Below the pieces are notes generated by a model that did not search any database, had not been told where the DNA came from, and saw only the letters and a program-made list of their open reading frames with translations. Position numbers and translations under genes: made by a program. Shown here one piece after another: positions 34,193 to 44,724 of a stretch of DNA of 64,000 nucleotides (positions within the stretch are counted from its first letter, which is position 1; each line of letters opens with the position of its first letter). The stretch is from NCBI GenBank assembly GCA_963851025.1, contig CAWKOA010000016.1, forward strand, positions 248,001-312,000, read 5' to 3'. The stretch is from RYN-230 sp963851025 (lineage in GTDB: Bacteria; Actinomycetota; Actinomycetes; Streptosporangiales; Streptosporangiaceae).

Positions 34193-36341
34193 ATGCACGT
34201 GCGTGCTCTGACGCTGGCGGCCGGGCTGGTGCTGGCCGCGGCGGGCTTAGCCGTCCCGGCCGCCGCGCCCGCCGGGGCGGCCACGCTCACCGACGCGGTG
34301 ACCGTGAACGCCACCTCCGGGCTGGGCACCATCCCGTCCGGCGCGATCGGGCTGAACACCGCGGTCTACGACGGCGACATGAACGACACCGCCGATCCCG
34401 GGCCTGCTCAAGGCGGCCGGGATCGACGCGCTGCGCTACCCGGGCGGGTCCTACTCCGACATCTACAACTGGCAGACCGGCACCGCCGCCGCCGGCGGCT
34501 ACGTGGCTCCCGGCACCGGCTTCAGCAGCTTCATGAGCACCGCCCAGGCGGCTGGGGCGCAGCCCATCATCACGCGTCAACTACGGCACCGGCAGCCCGG
34601 CGCTGGCGGCCGCCTGGGTCCAGGACGCCGACGTGACCAACAACTACGGCATCCAGTACTGGGAAGTCGGCAACGAGGTGTACGGCAACGGCACCTACGG
34701 GGCCAACTGGGAGACCGACTCGCACTGCAACACCTCGCTGAACGGCACCCCGGTCACCGTGGGCAGCGAGCCGTCGCAGACCTACAACTGCGGCCCGGCC
34801 GAGTACGCCGCCAACGTGAAGCAGTACATCTCCGCGATCCACGCGGTGGACGCCAGCGCCAAGGTATGCGTGGTGCTCACCACCCCGGGCTTCTGGCCGG
34901 ACGGCGTGACGAACTCGGAGTACCCGCAGTCCTGGAACCAGACCGTGCTGACCGCGCTCGGCTCAGCCACCCAGTGCGTGATCGTGCACTACTACCCGGG
35001 CGGCTCGTCCACCGCGGGCATGCTGCACCGACCCGCAGGACATCGCCGGGATCGTCAGCACGCTGCACAGCGCAGATCAGCCAGTACGCCGGGATCAGCA
35101 ACGCGGCCAGCGTGCCGGTCCTGGTCACCGAGACCAACTCCTCCCTCGACATGGACACCCAGCCGGGCGCGCTGTTCGCGGCCGACATGTACATGACCTG
35201 GATGGAGAACGGCGTCGGCCAACGTGGACTGGTGGAACGAGCACAACGGCGAGGGCACCGTGAGCACGGTGGACGGCGCCACCGACTACGGCGACCAGGG
35301 CATCTTCTCCAACGGGAGCAACTACGGCGGCACCACCGAGCCAGCCGTCGACACCCCGTTCGCGCCGTACTACGGGATCGAGATGCTGACCAAGCTGGGC
35401 TCGCCGGGCGACGAGATGGTCACCTCCACCTCGAGCAACGCCCTGGTCCGGGTGCACGCGGTGCGCCGCGCGGGCGGCAGCCTGGACGTGCTGATCGACA
35501 ACGAGGACCCGGCCAACTCCTACACGGTGAACCTGAGCTACAACGGGTTCACGCCCTCGGGCTCGCCCACCGTGTACACGCTGGGCAACAACGCCACCTC
35601 GATCACCAGCGCGACGCAGAGTTCCGCGTCGTCGGTCACGGTGGCGCCGTACACGCTGACCGTCGTCCAGATTCCCGGCAGCGGCGGGACCGGGGTCACC
35701 GCGCCGGGCGCGCCGGGCCAGCCGACCGTGTCCGGGCTGTCCTCGAGCACCTCCGGCAACACCTCGGGCGACCGCCACCCTGTCCTGGCCCGCTTCCACC
35801 GCCGGGACCTACCCGGTGTCCTCCTACCGGGTCTACTCCGAGGGCAGCAACGGCAGCAGCACGCTGGCGGGCACCACGTCGGGCACCACGCTGGCGCCTG
35901 ACCGGGCTCACCGTCGGGACCAGCTACACCTACAACGTGGTCGCGGTGGACAGCCAGGGGAACACCTCGCTGCCGTCCCCGCCGGTCACCTTCACCGTGC
36001 CGCCCCCGGCGAACAGCAGCTGCGCGGTGCACTACGCGGTGACCAGCAGCTGGCCCGGCGGTTTCGGAGCCGCGATCACCATGACCAACAAGGGCAGCGC
36101 GGCGATCAGCCCGTGGACGCTCACCTTCACCTTCCCGGCGTCCGGCGAGGCCGTCCAGGGCGGCTGGGACGGCACCTGGTCACAGAGCGGGGAACAGGTG
36201 ACGGTCAGCGCGGCCAGCTGGAACTCCACTCTGGCCGCCAACGGCGGATCGGTCACCATCGGGTTCAACGGCACCGATACCGGCCAGGACACGGCGCCCT
36301 CCGTGTTGTCGGTGAACGGGACAGCCTGCGCGAACGACTGA
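34193..36341 (+). CDS. Secreted clan GH-A hydrolase with FN3 and CBM2 (seven frameshifts)
   Basis: Reconstructed 713 aa. Signal peptide; clan GH-A barrel with acid/base Glu in YWEVGNEVYG and nucleophile Glu in VLVTETNSS; a beta domain ending APYTLTVVQIPG; a fibronectin-III domain (VSSYRVYSEG…YTYNVVAVDSQGNTS); and a C-terminal CBM2. It is a paralogue of 21717-23378, which lacks FN3 and CBM2. Breaks near 34395, 34572, 35027, 35067, 35219, 35771 and 35896 are each repaired by removing one G or C, and the repaired length is a multiple of three. ATG at 34193 behind GGGAGG. The substrate is probably arabinoxylan or another hemicellulose (inference). Confidence 0.82.
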
Positions 36342-36365
36342 CCCGGCCCGCAGGCCACCGTCAGG

Positions 36366-36394
36366 CGGGGCCGCCCGCATCCCGGGCGGCCCCG
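36366..36394. terminator. Bidirectional terminator between GH-A/CBM2 and pseudokinase genes
   Basis: 12-bp perfect G+C arms (36366-36377 and 36383-36394) with a 5-base loop between convergent genes. Confidence 0.75.
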
Positions 36395-36400
36395 TCCCTG

Positions 36401-37993
36401 TTATCCGGCGCTGCGCGCCAGCGCGCTGAGCTCGGTGTTCAGCACGGTCGCGGCGGTCACGGTCACGGCGCCCTCGCTGACCCGGGTCCACAGCTTCGCG
36501 CGCAGCGTAGCGGCGAGCTGCGCAACCGGGGCCGGCTGGCCGCTGGCCAGGTCAGCCTGGACGGGGCCGATGAGGTTGTCGAAGTCCACCCCCACATCCG
36601 GCCTGACCTGGCCGGCCGCGACGTCGTGGTGGATGGTCAGTGAGAGCTGGTCCAGGGCGGCGCAGGGGGACAGCGGAATGGCCGACGACACCGCGGGCGA
36701 GGGTGCGGGCGAGGAGGCCAGCACCGGCGAGGTCGCCTCGGGGCTGGGGCCCCGGCCGGACGGGGACGGCCTGGCCGCCACGGTGGTCTTAGCCTGGGTG
36801 TCGGTGGCGGCGGAAGCCGGGCTGCCGGGCCGGGCGCCGGGTGAGGACGCGAGCAGGGCGACCAGCACGACAGCTACGGCCGCCGCGGCGGCGGTAACCG
36901 TGGCCGTGACCCGGCTGGCCAGGACCGGGCGCCTGCGTCCCCGGGCCGGCGGCCGCCGGCCCCGCCGCCCGGGCCGCCCACCCGGGCCAGGGTCACCGGA
37001 CCGGGACCCGGAACCGGGCCCGGCAGAACTCCGGACTCCGGAGCCGGGCCCGGCTGCGGCCAGCTCGGCCGGGGTCGGCTCGGTCCGCGGGGCCGGCACC
37101 CAGCCCGCGCGGGCCGCCCCGGCGGACCTGCCGCTCCCGGGCAGCAGCTGCCGGGACATGACCGCGGCGTGCGCGGCACTGGGCCGATCCTGCGGATTGG
37201 GGCCCAGGCAGGCCGCCCACAGCGCGGCCAGAGCGGCGGGCACCGGGTCGGGCGGTGCGCCCGCGGGCAGCTCACCGGCCCCGGCCAGGCCCGCCCCGGC
37301 CTGAACCTCCCCGGCCACGTCATCCCCGGCCGGTCCCCCTCCGGGGGCGCGCGGGCCGCCCGACGCGATGCCGGCCAGGCAGGCCACGTAGATGACACCC
37401 AGCGCGTACATGTCCGCGGCCGGGGTAGGCGGCCCGCGGGTGAGTTCCGGTGCCGCGTAGCCGAGCCCGCCCGGAACGGGGCCGCCCGAAGGACGCGGGC
37501 GCAGCGGCCATAGCCCGGCGTCGGTGACCTTCGCGCGGTCCGGGCCGAGCACGATGTTCCCGGGCACCAGGTGACCGTGAGCCACGCCCGCGCGGTGGGC
37601 CTCGGCCAGCGCCTCGGCCACCTCCGCCACCACCCGGAGCGCCTCCCCGGCCGGCAGCGCCCCCTGATTCAGCCGCTCATCCAGCGTCGGCCCGCTGACC
37701 AGGTCGCGGACCAGGTAGGGGACGGCACGGCCGCCGTCGAGTTCCGCCTCGCCGGACTCCCAGACCCCGGCCAGCCCCGGCGCCGACAGCTGGGCCACAG
37801 TCTGCGCGACCAGGCGGAACCTGGCCTGCGCCGCGGTGTCCGCGGCGGGAAAGACGCCCAGCACCTTGACCGCCACGTCCTGGTCCGACGCCAGGTCCGC
37901 GGCCCGCCACACCCCGGCGGGTCGCCTGGTCCCGACCGGCTCGATCAGCCGGAATCGGCCCCCGACGACCGATGACTCCCGTAAATGATCCAC
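36401..37993 (-). CDS. Membrane-anchored Ser/Thr kinase-like protein, probable pseudokinase
   Basis: About 530 aa. The N-terminal two-fifths is a PknB-type kinase fold (VVGGRFRLIEPVG, VAVKVLG with the ATP-binding Lys, YAAPELTRG). The catalytic loop reads HGHLVPGN instead of HRDLKPEN, the metal loop reads DAG instead of DFG, and the glycine loop is degenerate, so phosphotransfer is unlikely. A Pro/Gly/Arg-rich linker, one TM helix (TAAAAAVAVVLVALLAS) and an external C-terminal domain of about 140 residues, with one Cys and no known signature, follow. The start is uncertain: I used GTG 37993, just before the kinase fold; no clear ribosome site is visible. Possible role: regulatory scaffold or ligand sensor. 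Confidence 0.75.
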   Translation of the reverse strand: MDHLRESSVVGGRFRLIEPVGTRRPAGVWRAADLASDQDVAVKVLGVFPAADTAAQARFRLVAQTVAQLSAPGLAGVWESGEAELDGGRAVPYLVRDLVSGPTLDERLNQGALPAGEALRVVAEVAEALAEAHRAGVAHGHLVPGNIVLGPDRAKVTDAGLWPLRPRPSGGPVPGGLGYAAPELTRGPPTPAADMYALGVIYVACLAGIASGGPRAPGGGPAGDDVAGEVQAGAGLAGAGELPAGAPPDPVPAALAALWAACLGPNPQDRPSAAHAAVMSRQLLPGSGRSAGAARAGWVPAPRTEPTPAELAAAGPGSGVRSSAGPGSGSRSGDPGPGGRPGRRGRRPPARGRRRPVLASRVTATVTAAAAAVAVVLVALLASSPGARPGSPASAATDTQAKTTVAARPSPSGRGPSPEATSPVLASSPAPSPAVSSAIPLSPCAALDQLSLTIHHDVAAGQVRPDVGVDFDNLIGPVQADLASGQPAPVAQLAATLRAKLWTRVSEGAVTVTAATVLNTELSALARSAG

Positions 37994-38080
37994 AAACGCA
38001 AGTCTGCCGGAAATCGATTGCCGGGCGTGGCCTTGACGCAAATGCCAGGCAAAGCGACCCGGGTTTCGGCCAGGACGGCG

Positions 38081-40323
38081 TCAGGAGTTCTGGGCGGCCA
38101 GCCGGCGCAGCGCGTCCCGGGCCACCGCCGGGTCGGTGGTGGCCCAGAACGGCGGCAGCGACGCGCGCAGGAAACCGCCGTACCGCGCGGTGGCCAGCCG
38201 CGAATCGAGAATCGCCACCATGCCCCGGTCGTCCATGGTGCGCAGCAGCCGGCCCGCACCCTGGGCCAGCAGCAGCGCAGCATGGGAGACGGCGATGGCC
38301 ATGAACCCGTTGCCGCCGCGGGCCGCCACCACCCGCTGCCGGGCGGAAGCCAGCGGATCGTCCGGCCGCGGGAACGGGATCCGGTCGATGACCACCAGCT
38401 GCAGGGCGGACCCGGGCACGTCCACGCCCTGCCACAGCGACAGCGTGCCGAACAGGCAGCTCGTCTCGTACTCGGCGAACTGCCGGATGAGCTGGCCGGT
38501 GGAGTCGTCCCCCTGGCAGAACAGCGGCACGCTGAGCGAGCCGCGGAGCTCGAGCGCGGCCTGCCGGGCGGCCCGCATGGACGAGAACAGGCCGAGCGTG
38601 CGGCCGCCCGCCGCGGTGATCAGCTCGCTCAGCTCGGTCAGGTAGGCCGGCGGGAGCCCGTCCCGGCCGGGCGGGGGCAGATGCTTGGCGACGTACAGGA
38701 TGCCGTGGCGGGGATGGTCGAAGGGCGAGCCGACGTCCAGGCCGGACCAGGCCAGCCCGTGCGGGGCGGGCTCCGGCGGTGACTCCCCCGCGTCAATCGG
38801 GCCGGCGGCGGTCTCCGGGCCGCCGGCCGCTTCCGCGCTGGCCGGCTCCGGATCGGGCGTCCCGGTCCCGGCCGGTCCGGTCCGGCCGCCTCGGTCCCGG
38901 GCGCCTCGGTCCCGGCCGCCTCGGTCCCGGGCGGCTCAGCCTCAGCCCCGGGGCGTGGCAGTCCCCACTGCCGGGCGAGCGGCTCGAACGACCCGCCGAG
39001 AGCCAGCGTCGCCGAGGTCAGCACCACGGTCTGGCGGCGGAACAAGCGCTCCGCGAGCAGCGCGCCGACCTGCAGCGGGGCTACCCGGAGCGTGGCCGGG
39101 TGGCGTGGATCCTCGACCATCGGCCGGTCCATCCAGACCACGTCGGTCCGCGAGGTGAGGTCCGGGACGTACGAGACCAGGATCCGGTCCGCGGTGCCCA
39201 CCAGGTCGTCCAGGACGGCCAGCGCCGAGCGGGTCGCGGCCTGCTGCTCGGCTGGCGTGTCCTCACCGGCCTGCTTGGCGCTGGAGCGGATCTCGGTGGC
39301 GCACCCGGCGGCGGCGTCCCGCACCAGGGCCAGCGCACTGGACAGATCGCCATCCAGGAAGTCGAGGCGGCCGTCGCGGGACTCGGCGAAGGCCCGGGCC
39401 GCCGCCTCGCCTGCCTCCCGGAGCCGCCCCGCCGCGTCCGCGGACAGCAGCCGCCCCACCCGGCGGGCCGCCCCGTCCACCCCGGTCGCGGACAGCTCGC
39501 CGGACGCGGCGCCGGTGACCCGGTTCACCAGGTCGTGGGCCTCATCGATGATGACCACGTCGTGCTCCGGCAGGACCGGGAAGGATTCCAGCGCGTTGAT
39601 CGCGAGCAGCGCGTGGTTGGTCACCACGATGCTGGCCTTGCCCGCGGTTATCCGGGCCTGCTCCGCGTAGCATTCGCGGCCGAACGGGCAGCGCTGGGCG
39701 CCGAGGCATTCCCGGGCACTCACCGACACCTGCCGCCAGGCCCGGTCGTCCACGCCCGGCACCAGCTCGTCGCGGTCGCCGGTCGAGGTCTCGGCCGCCC
39801 ACGCGTGCACCCGCTCGACCTGCTGCCCGACCGCGGAGGTCGCGCCCTGGTCGAAGAGCACGTCGCGAGGGTCCTCGGGCGCACCCGACTTGAGCCGGTG
39901 CAGGCAGAGATAGTTCCGGCGGCCCTTGAGGATCGCGAAATCAGGTTCCCGGCCCAGCAGCGGCTTCAGCGTCGTGGCCAGCCGCGGCAGGTCCCGGTCG
40001 ATGAGCTGGCGCTGCAGGGCGATGGTGGCGGTGGCCACCACCACGGCGCTGCCGCTGGCCAGCGCGTGCGCGACCGCGGGCACCAGGTAGGCCAGGGACT
40101 TACCGGTGCCGGTGCCCGCCTGGACCGCGAGGTGCTCACCGGACCGGAGGGACCGCTCCACCGCCTCGGCCATCGCGACCTGCCCGGGCCGCTCGGCGCC
40201 GCCGATCCCGGCCACGGCCGCGGCCAGCAGTTCGGGCACGGGTGGCAGCGCCCCGGCGTCCACCCGGGCCGGGGCGGAACCAGGCCGCGGGCCAGCCTGC
40301 GCGAGCTTTTCACCGGGGGCCAC
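38081..40323 (-). CDS. dinG: DinG-type iron-sulfur ATP-dependent DNA helicase (one frameshift)
   Basis: About 747 aa, superfamily 2 helicase of the XPD/DinG group. Walker A AGTGTGKSLAY, DEAH box VVIIDEAHDLVNR and later motifs WQGVDVPG and QGAGRLLRT are present. Four cysteines (YLC; ECLGAQRCPFGREC) form the likely 4Fe-4S cluster site between Walker A and DEAH. Such helicases unwind damaged or structured DNA. The frame changes near 38880 inside a low-complexity Pro/Gly/Glu linker containing AAGTEAPGTE-like repeats; unlike most breaks here it needs one added base. GTG start at 40323, preceded by TAGCGT, probably leaderless. The kinase-like gene follows on the same strand. Confidence 0.87.
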
Positions 40324-40378
40324 GTCCGGAAACGCTACCGTGCGGCGGCGACAACCGGCGCCCGGCAGCGCCGCCCCT

Positions 40379-41722
40379 CTAGTACGGCAGGAAGCAGATG
40401 CCGGCGTGCCCGCTGACCCCGCCGCAGGTGTCGCTGCCGTCCAGGTTGTCGCTGGCGATCCACAGCCCGGCGCCGGTGGCCAGCATGTCGTCGGCGCCCA
40501 GGCCACGGGCCCGGCTGTAGAAGCCCGCGGAGCGCGCTGAGTTGACGTACAGCGCCCCGTTAGCCGGGTTGAGGCCCTCCATGCCCGGCGCGTTGTACCC
40601 GCCGGGGCCGAGGGTGTTACACGCGTTCGGGTTCATCGAGTAGCGCTCGTGGCCGCCGAAGTACGCGGCGTGGGTGTCAGCCGCGACCGAGTACAGCGAG
40701 TCGCAGCCGGTGTAGTTGATCCACTTATGCCCCACCGAGGACTCGGTCGCGGGATACGCCAGCGCCGCGTCGCACGGTCCCGACCGCGTCCCATGATTGC
40801 TGCCGCCGACGACGTGATAGCCGGTCGTGGCCAGGTACACCGTGTTGCCGTCCGGCGACCAGGCCGCTGAGCGGGCCCAGAACGACTCGGTGCAGGCGAC
40901 GCCGAAGTCCCGTGACGTCCACCCGGTCACGACGGCCCGGGAGCCGCCGACGCTCAGCATGAAGATCTGGTGGCGGGTGACGCCCCCGGCCGAGCTGAAC
41001 ACGCCCTCGACGAGGTCGCGCCGCCCGCCGTGACTGACCTGCTGGTTATAGACCTGGCTGCCGTGGATGGACAGGTTCAGGAACCCGTCACCCCGGCCGG
41101 TCGAAGGGTTCAGGCTGGCCATGCGCGCGGGCTTGGCGCCGTTGATGGACGTGAACGTGCCTCCCACCAGCAGGTGGCCGCCCGCCGCGGCGATGGTGTT
41201 GACCCGGCCGTTGGCGCTGTGCGCGAAACCGCTGACCACGTTGCCCGTGCTGGTGCTGATCTTGGCAATGTCGCGCACGCTGGTGCCGTTGACCCGGCTG
41301 AAGTTCCCGCCGATGTAGGCCTGCGAGCAGTTGCCGCCGCTGAACGCGATGGTGTTGATCGCGGCCGCGCCGTCCTCGTCGGTGTTCGTGCTGCCCACCA
41401 CCCGGGGAGCCCACGACGTGACCCGGTACGGGCTGCTCGCGCTGAAGCTGACGATGTCAGTGCGGGAATAGCTGGTGCTGCCCTGCTTGATGGTGCTGAA
41501 GCTGCCCACCGCGTACATGGTGCCGCCGCACTGGACGATCTGGCGGACCTGCTCCCGGGGACTGGACGTGCTGGGCAGGCGAGGCGTGTTACTGGCCGGT
41601 GTGGCCGACACGACCCCCGCGGGCGGCGGCTGGCCACCGGTTCCGGCCTGGGCGGCCGGGATGCTGAGCGGCACCAGCGTCCCGGCGGTGACGACGGCGA
41701 CGGCGATCAGGTATTTGCGCAC
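40379..41722 (-). CDS. Secreted beta-propeller protein of unknown function
   Basis: An intact 447-aa exported protein (signal peptide about 1-27). The mature part consists of repeated blades with MYAVGSFSTI, AYIGGNFSRVNG, LLVGGTFTSINGAKPA and VYLATTGYHVVGGS, the pattern of DUF5122/delta-60-like propellers. It has several cysteines that could form disulfides (VQCGG, GGNCSQ, VACTES, SGPCDAA, TGCDS). No catalytic motif is visible, so binding or structural work at the cell surface is possible. Local base composition is slightly less G+C-rich than its neighbours. About 200 bases upstream (41723-41924) carry its promoter and that of the divergent acyl-CoA synthetase. Confidence 0.7.
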   Translation of the reverse strand: MRKYLIAVAVVTAGTLVPLSIPAAQAGTGGQPPPAGVVSATPASNTPRLPSTSSPREQVRQIVQCGGTMYAVGSFSTIKQGSTSYSRTDIVSFSASSPYRVTSWAPRVVGSTNTDEDGAAAINTIAFSGGNCSQAYIGGNFSRVNGTSVRDIAKISTSTGNVVSGFAHSANGRVNTIAAAGGHLLVGGTFTSINGAKPARMASLNPSTGRGDGFLNLSIHGSQVYNQQVSHGGRRDLVEGVFSSAGGVTRHQIFMLSVGGSRAVVTGWTSRDFGVACTESFWARSAAWSPDGNTVYLATTGYHVVGGSNHGTRSGPCDAALAYPATESSVGHKWINYTGCDSLYSVAADTHAAYFGGHERYSMNPNACNTLGPGGYNAPGMEGLNPANGALYVNSARSAGFYSRARGLGADDMLATGAGLWIASDNLDGSDTCGGVSGHAGICFLPY

Positions 41723-41924
41723 AACTGCCCCCCACAGTAACTCCGGTTCCCCGGGGGTACCCTATCCACTTCGTGTCCGTTTGGGAACGTTAGTCCCGTT
41801 CGGTGACCTGCGGGCCGTACAGATGGTCACATTCGCGCAACTCATCGTCCTGGTTCCGGCGTGATCATCGGCGGGCCCGGCCGCGGCATTCCCATCGCCC
41901 TGCCCCACCTGCCACGATGACCCC

Positions 41925-43704
41925 ATGACCGACGCGCACTCACCGACCCGGGCCTTCCGCGGGCCCCGGGACCTGCTGCTCCGCCACCGCGAGGACTACC
42001 CGGCCGCGCTGGCCGCGTTCACCTGGCCGCAGCTGGATGAGTTCAACTGGGCGCTGGACTGGTTCGACGTGATCGCCGCCGAGCACCCGGACCGGGACGC
42101 GCTGCGCATCGTGGCCGACGGGGACGCCGCGGCCCGGATCTCTTACGGCGAGATGGCCGCCCGTTCCAGCCAGGTGGCCAACTGGCTGCGCGGGCTCGGC
42201 GCCCGGCGGGGTGACCGGCTGCTGCTCATGCTGGGCAACATCGCGCCGCTGTGGGAGATCATCCTGGCCGCCATGAAGCTCGGTGTGGTGATCATCCCGG
42301 CCAGCACGCTGCTCGGCCCGGAGGACCTGGCCGACCGGGTGGCCCGCGGCGACGTGCGCCACGTGATCACCGAGTACGGGCACACGCCCCGGTTCGCGGA
42401 GGTCGGCGGGGACTGGACGCGGGTGGCGGTGAGCACCACGCCGGAGGCGGCCCCGCCCGAGGGCTGGCACGGCTACGCGGAGGCGGCCTCGGCCAGCGCC
42501 CACTTCGAGCCGGACGGCCCGACTCACGCGGACGAGCCGTTGCTGCTGTATTTCACCTCCGGTACCACGGCCCAGCCGAAACTGGTCGAGCATACGCACG
42601 CCTCGTACCCGGCCGGCCACCTGTCCACCATGTACTGGATCGGGCTGCAGCCCGGCGACGTGCACCTGAACATCTCCTCCCCGGGCTGGGCCAAGCACGC
42701 GTGGAGCAACGTGTACGCGCCGTGGAACGCGGGCGCGACCGCCCTGGTGCTCGGCTACGAGCGGTTTTCCGCCCAGGCGCTGATGGACGCGATCGGCGGA
42801 CTGCGGGGTGACCACGTTCTGCGCGCCGCCCACGGTCTGGCGGATGCTCATCCAGGCCGACCTGAGCGCCTGCGACGTCAGCGCGCTGCGCGAGTGCGTG
42901 GCCGCGGGCGAGCCGCTGAACCCGGAGGTGATCGACCAGGTCCGGCGGGCCTGGGGGATCACGGTGCGGGACGGGTACGGGCAGACCGAGACCACCGCCC
43001 AGGTGGGCAACACGCCGGGGCAGCCGCTGCGGCCCGGGTCGATGGGCCGCCCGCTGCCCGGCTATACCGTGGCCCTGGTCAACCCGCTGACCGGCGAGCC
43101 GGGCGAGGAAGGCGAGATCTGCCTGGACCTGGCCCGGCGGCCGCTCGGCCTGATGACCGGCTACCGCGGCGATGCGCAGCGGGCGGCCGAGGCCATGCGC
43201 GGCGGTTACTACCACACGGGGGACGTGGCCAGCCGGGACGCCGACGGGTACCTGACCTACATCGGGCGGACCGACGACGTGTTCAAGGCGTCGGACTACC
43301 GGATCTCGCCGTTCGAGCTGGAAAGCGTGCTGATCGAGCACGAGGCGGTGGCCGAGGCGGCGGTGGTGCCCTCGCCGGACCCGATGCGGTTCGCGGTGCC
43401 CAAGGCCTACGTCACGCTGGCGGCCGGGTTCGAGCCGTCGGCTGAGACCGCACTGTCGATCCTCGGCTACACGAGGCAGCGGCTGTCCCCGTACAAGCGC
43501 ATCCGGCGGCTGGAGTTCAGCGAGCTGCCCAAGACGATCTCCGGCAAGATCCGCCGGGTGGAACTGCGTGCCCAGGAGACGGACCGGCTGGGCCAGCCAG
43601 GGGCGGCCGGACCGGGTGCGGCGGGACCTGGTCCCGCCGCACCCACCGGCCCGCGCGGCCACACGGAGTTCTGGGAAGAAGACTTCCCGGGCCTGAAGGG
43701 TTAG
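41925..43704 (+). CDS. AMP-forming acyl-CoA synthetase (one frameshift)
   Basis: Reconstructed 592 aa of the ANL superfamily, which activates a carboxylic acid as acyl-AMP and transfers it to CoA. Motifs are YFTSGTTAQPKLVEHTH (phosphate loop), DGYGQTETT, YHTGDVASRDADGYLTYIGR and, near the C-terminus, PKTISGKIRR with the catalytic Lys. The early Trp-rich segment (FTWPQLDEFNWALDWF) is typical of medium-chain acyl-CoA/benzoate-type synthetases more than acetyl-CoA synthetase; the substrate is unsettled. The frame breaks at the GGGG near 42808, and one G too many explains it. The C-terminal 35 residues are Ala/Gly/Pro-rich. Confidence 0.88.
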
Positions 43705-44219
43705 CCCCCTCCCCCACTCACCCTTCTCATGCGTCAGCCCCGACCGTATGACCGTGCATCCAGCACACGGCTCTGCCTGCCGCGCGGTTGAGGAGAAGCC
43801 CCTGCGGTCTCCTGCCGGGGACAGGCATCGAGGCCGTTCCCGCTGGCAGTCTGGGCTGATTTGCGGTCCAGACCATGTGATTCTCTGGTGCCTTTTATTC
43901 AGATTTCGTGCATAAAAAAAACCCGGCCTGGCTTCGCGGACCACCGGTGATGGTGGCCGTCTCTGCCTAGGTCCGGAGCAGCGGTACACACGCTACGCTG
44001 CCGTGGCCGGGAGGACAAGGCGGTTCACCCGCTGGTCACCTGCCCGGCCGGGGCCCGTCGCATCTCGTGGGTATCCGGGTCCCGGACACCGGCGTACTGT
44101 GATGCGCATAGGTGCCCGCACCAGCCCGCACGTGCCTGTGTGGATGCGGGCCAACGCGTCGCTCCGGACCCCGGTGGCACGGCCAGTTCTGGCTGGGCAA
44201 AGACCAAGGAGCCTGAGCG
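43705..44219. other. 515-bp intergenic region with an A8 run
   Basis: No gene is supported on either strand. It contains an unusual AT-rich patch (43895-43922) with eight consecutive A (43914-43921). It could carry a promoter for the next gene, or a terminator T-run for a minus-strand transcript, but no gene of that orientation ends here. An AAGGAG ribosome site precedes 44220. Confidence 0.5.
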
Positions 44220-44567
44220 ATGGATAAATCATTCGGCTTGCCTTCTGCCCTGGCCCTGCAGGCGATGAAGCCCGCACACACGCCGTCGGCGCGGCCGGCC
44301 GGAGCTCCCCTGATCGGCAGCCAGCTATCCAGTACCAGCCGCGCCAGCGCCAGCTCGTTCCCTGGCGATCAGCACGACCGGCTGGCCCAGAGAATGAACG
44401 ACGTCGTGGTCCACCGGATTTTTGCCGCCGGGCTGGATCTCCAGGCCGCGCTGGGCCTGATCGGCGGCGAGCACCGGGCGACTCGCAAGATCTGCCACGC
44501 GACCGAAGAACTGGATCTCGCCATCCGGGACCTGCGGGACATCCTGTTCGAGCAGAGACCCCGGTAG
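44220..44567 (+). CDS. Stand-alone HisKA_3-like dimerisation domain lacking the phospho-histidine
   Basis: A 115-aa protein. Residues about 50-115 align with the HisKA_3 (DHp) domain of DevS/NarL-type sensor kinases: DRLAQRMNDVVVHRIFAAGL compares with the usual ERIARDLHDxVIQRLFAAGL. The phospho-accepting His is Asn (N60). The second helix ends ATEELDLAIRDLRDILFEQ, as in true kinases, but there is no ATPase domain; the gene stops there. The first 48 residues are Ser/Pro/Ala-rich. AAGGAG precedes the ATG. It lies before two GAF/ANTAR genes on the same strand. It may bind kinase DHp domains as a decoy or dimer partner (inference). Confidence 0.7.
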   Translation: MDKSFGLPSALALQAMKPAHTPSARPAGAPLIGSQLSSTSRASASSFPGDQHDRLAQRMNDVVVHRIFAAGLDLQAALGLIGGEHRATRKICHATEELDLAIRDLRDILFEQRPR

Positions 44568-44724
44568 CGGCACGCCATCCGGCCACCTGGCCGGGCACCG
44601 GGATCGCAGGCCAACCGGACCCTGGTGGCGTAGCGTGAGCAAGAGACCCGGGGTTCCGGGCCCGGAAGGACGCCGAACCGGCCCCAGCTGACGCTTTCCT
44701 TCCCCGAGATGAAGGAGCGAGCCG

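Noticed and set aside
25869..36341. Calling the frameshifted hydrolase and binding-protein genes pseudogenes
   Set aside because: Catalytic and structural motifs are intact in every segment and single-base corrections restore whole proteins; an artefact is more likely than decay.
43895..43922. A8 run as a terminator T-tract for a minus-strand gene
   Set aside because: No minus-strand gene ends nearby and no G+C stem precedes it on that strand.
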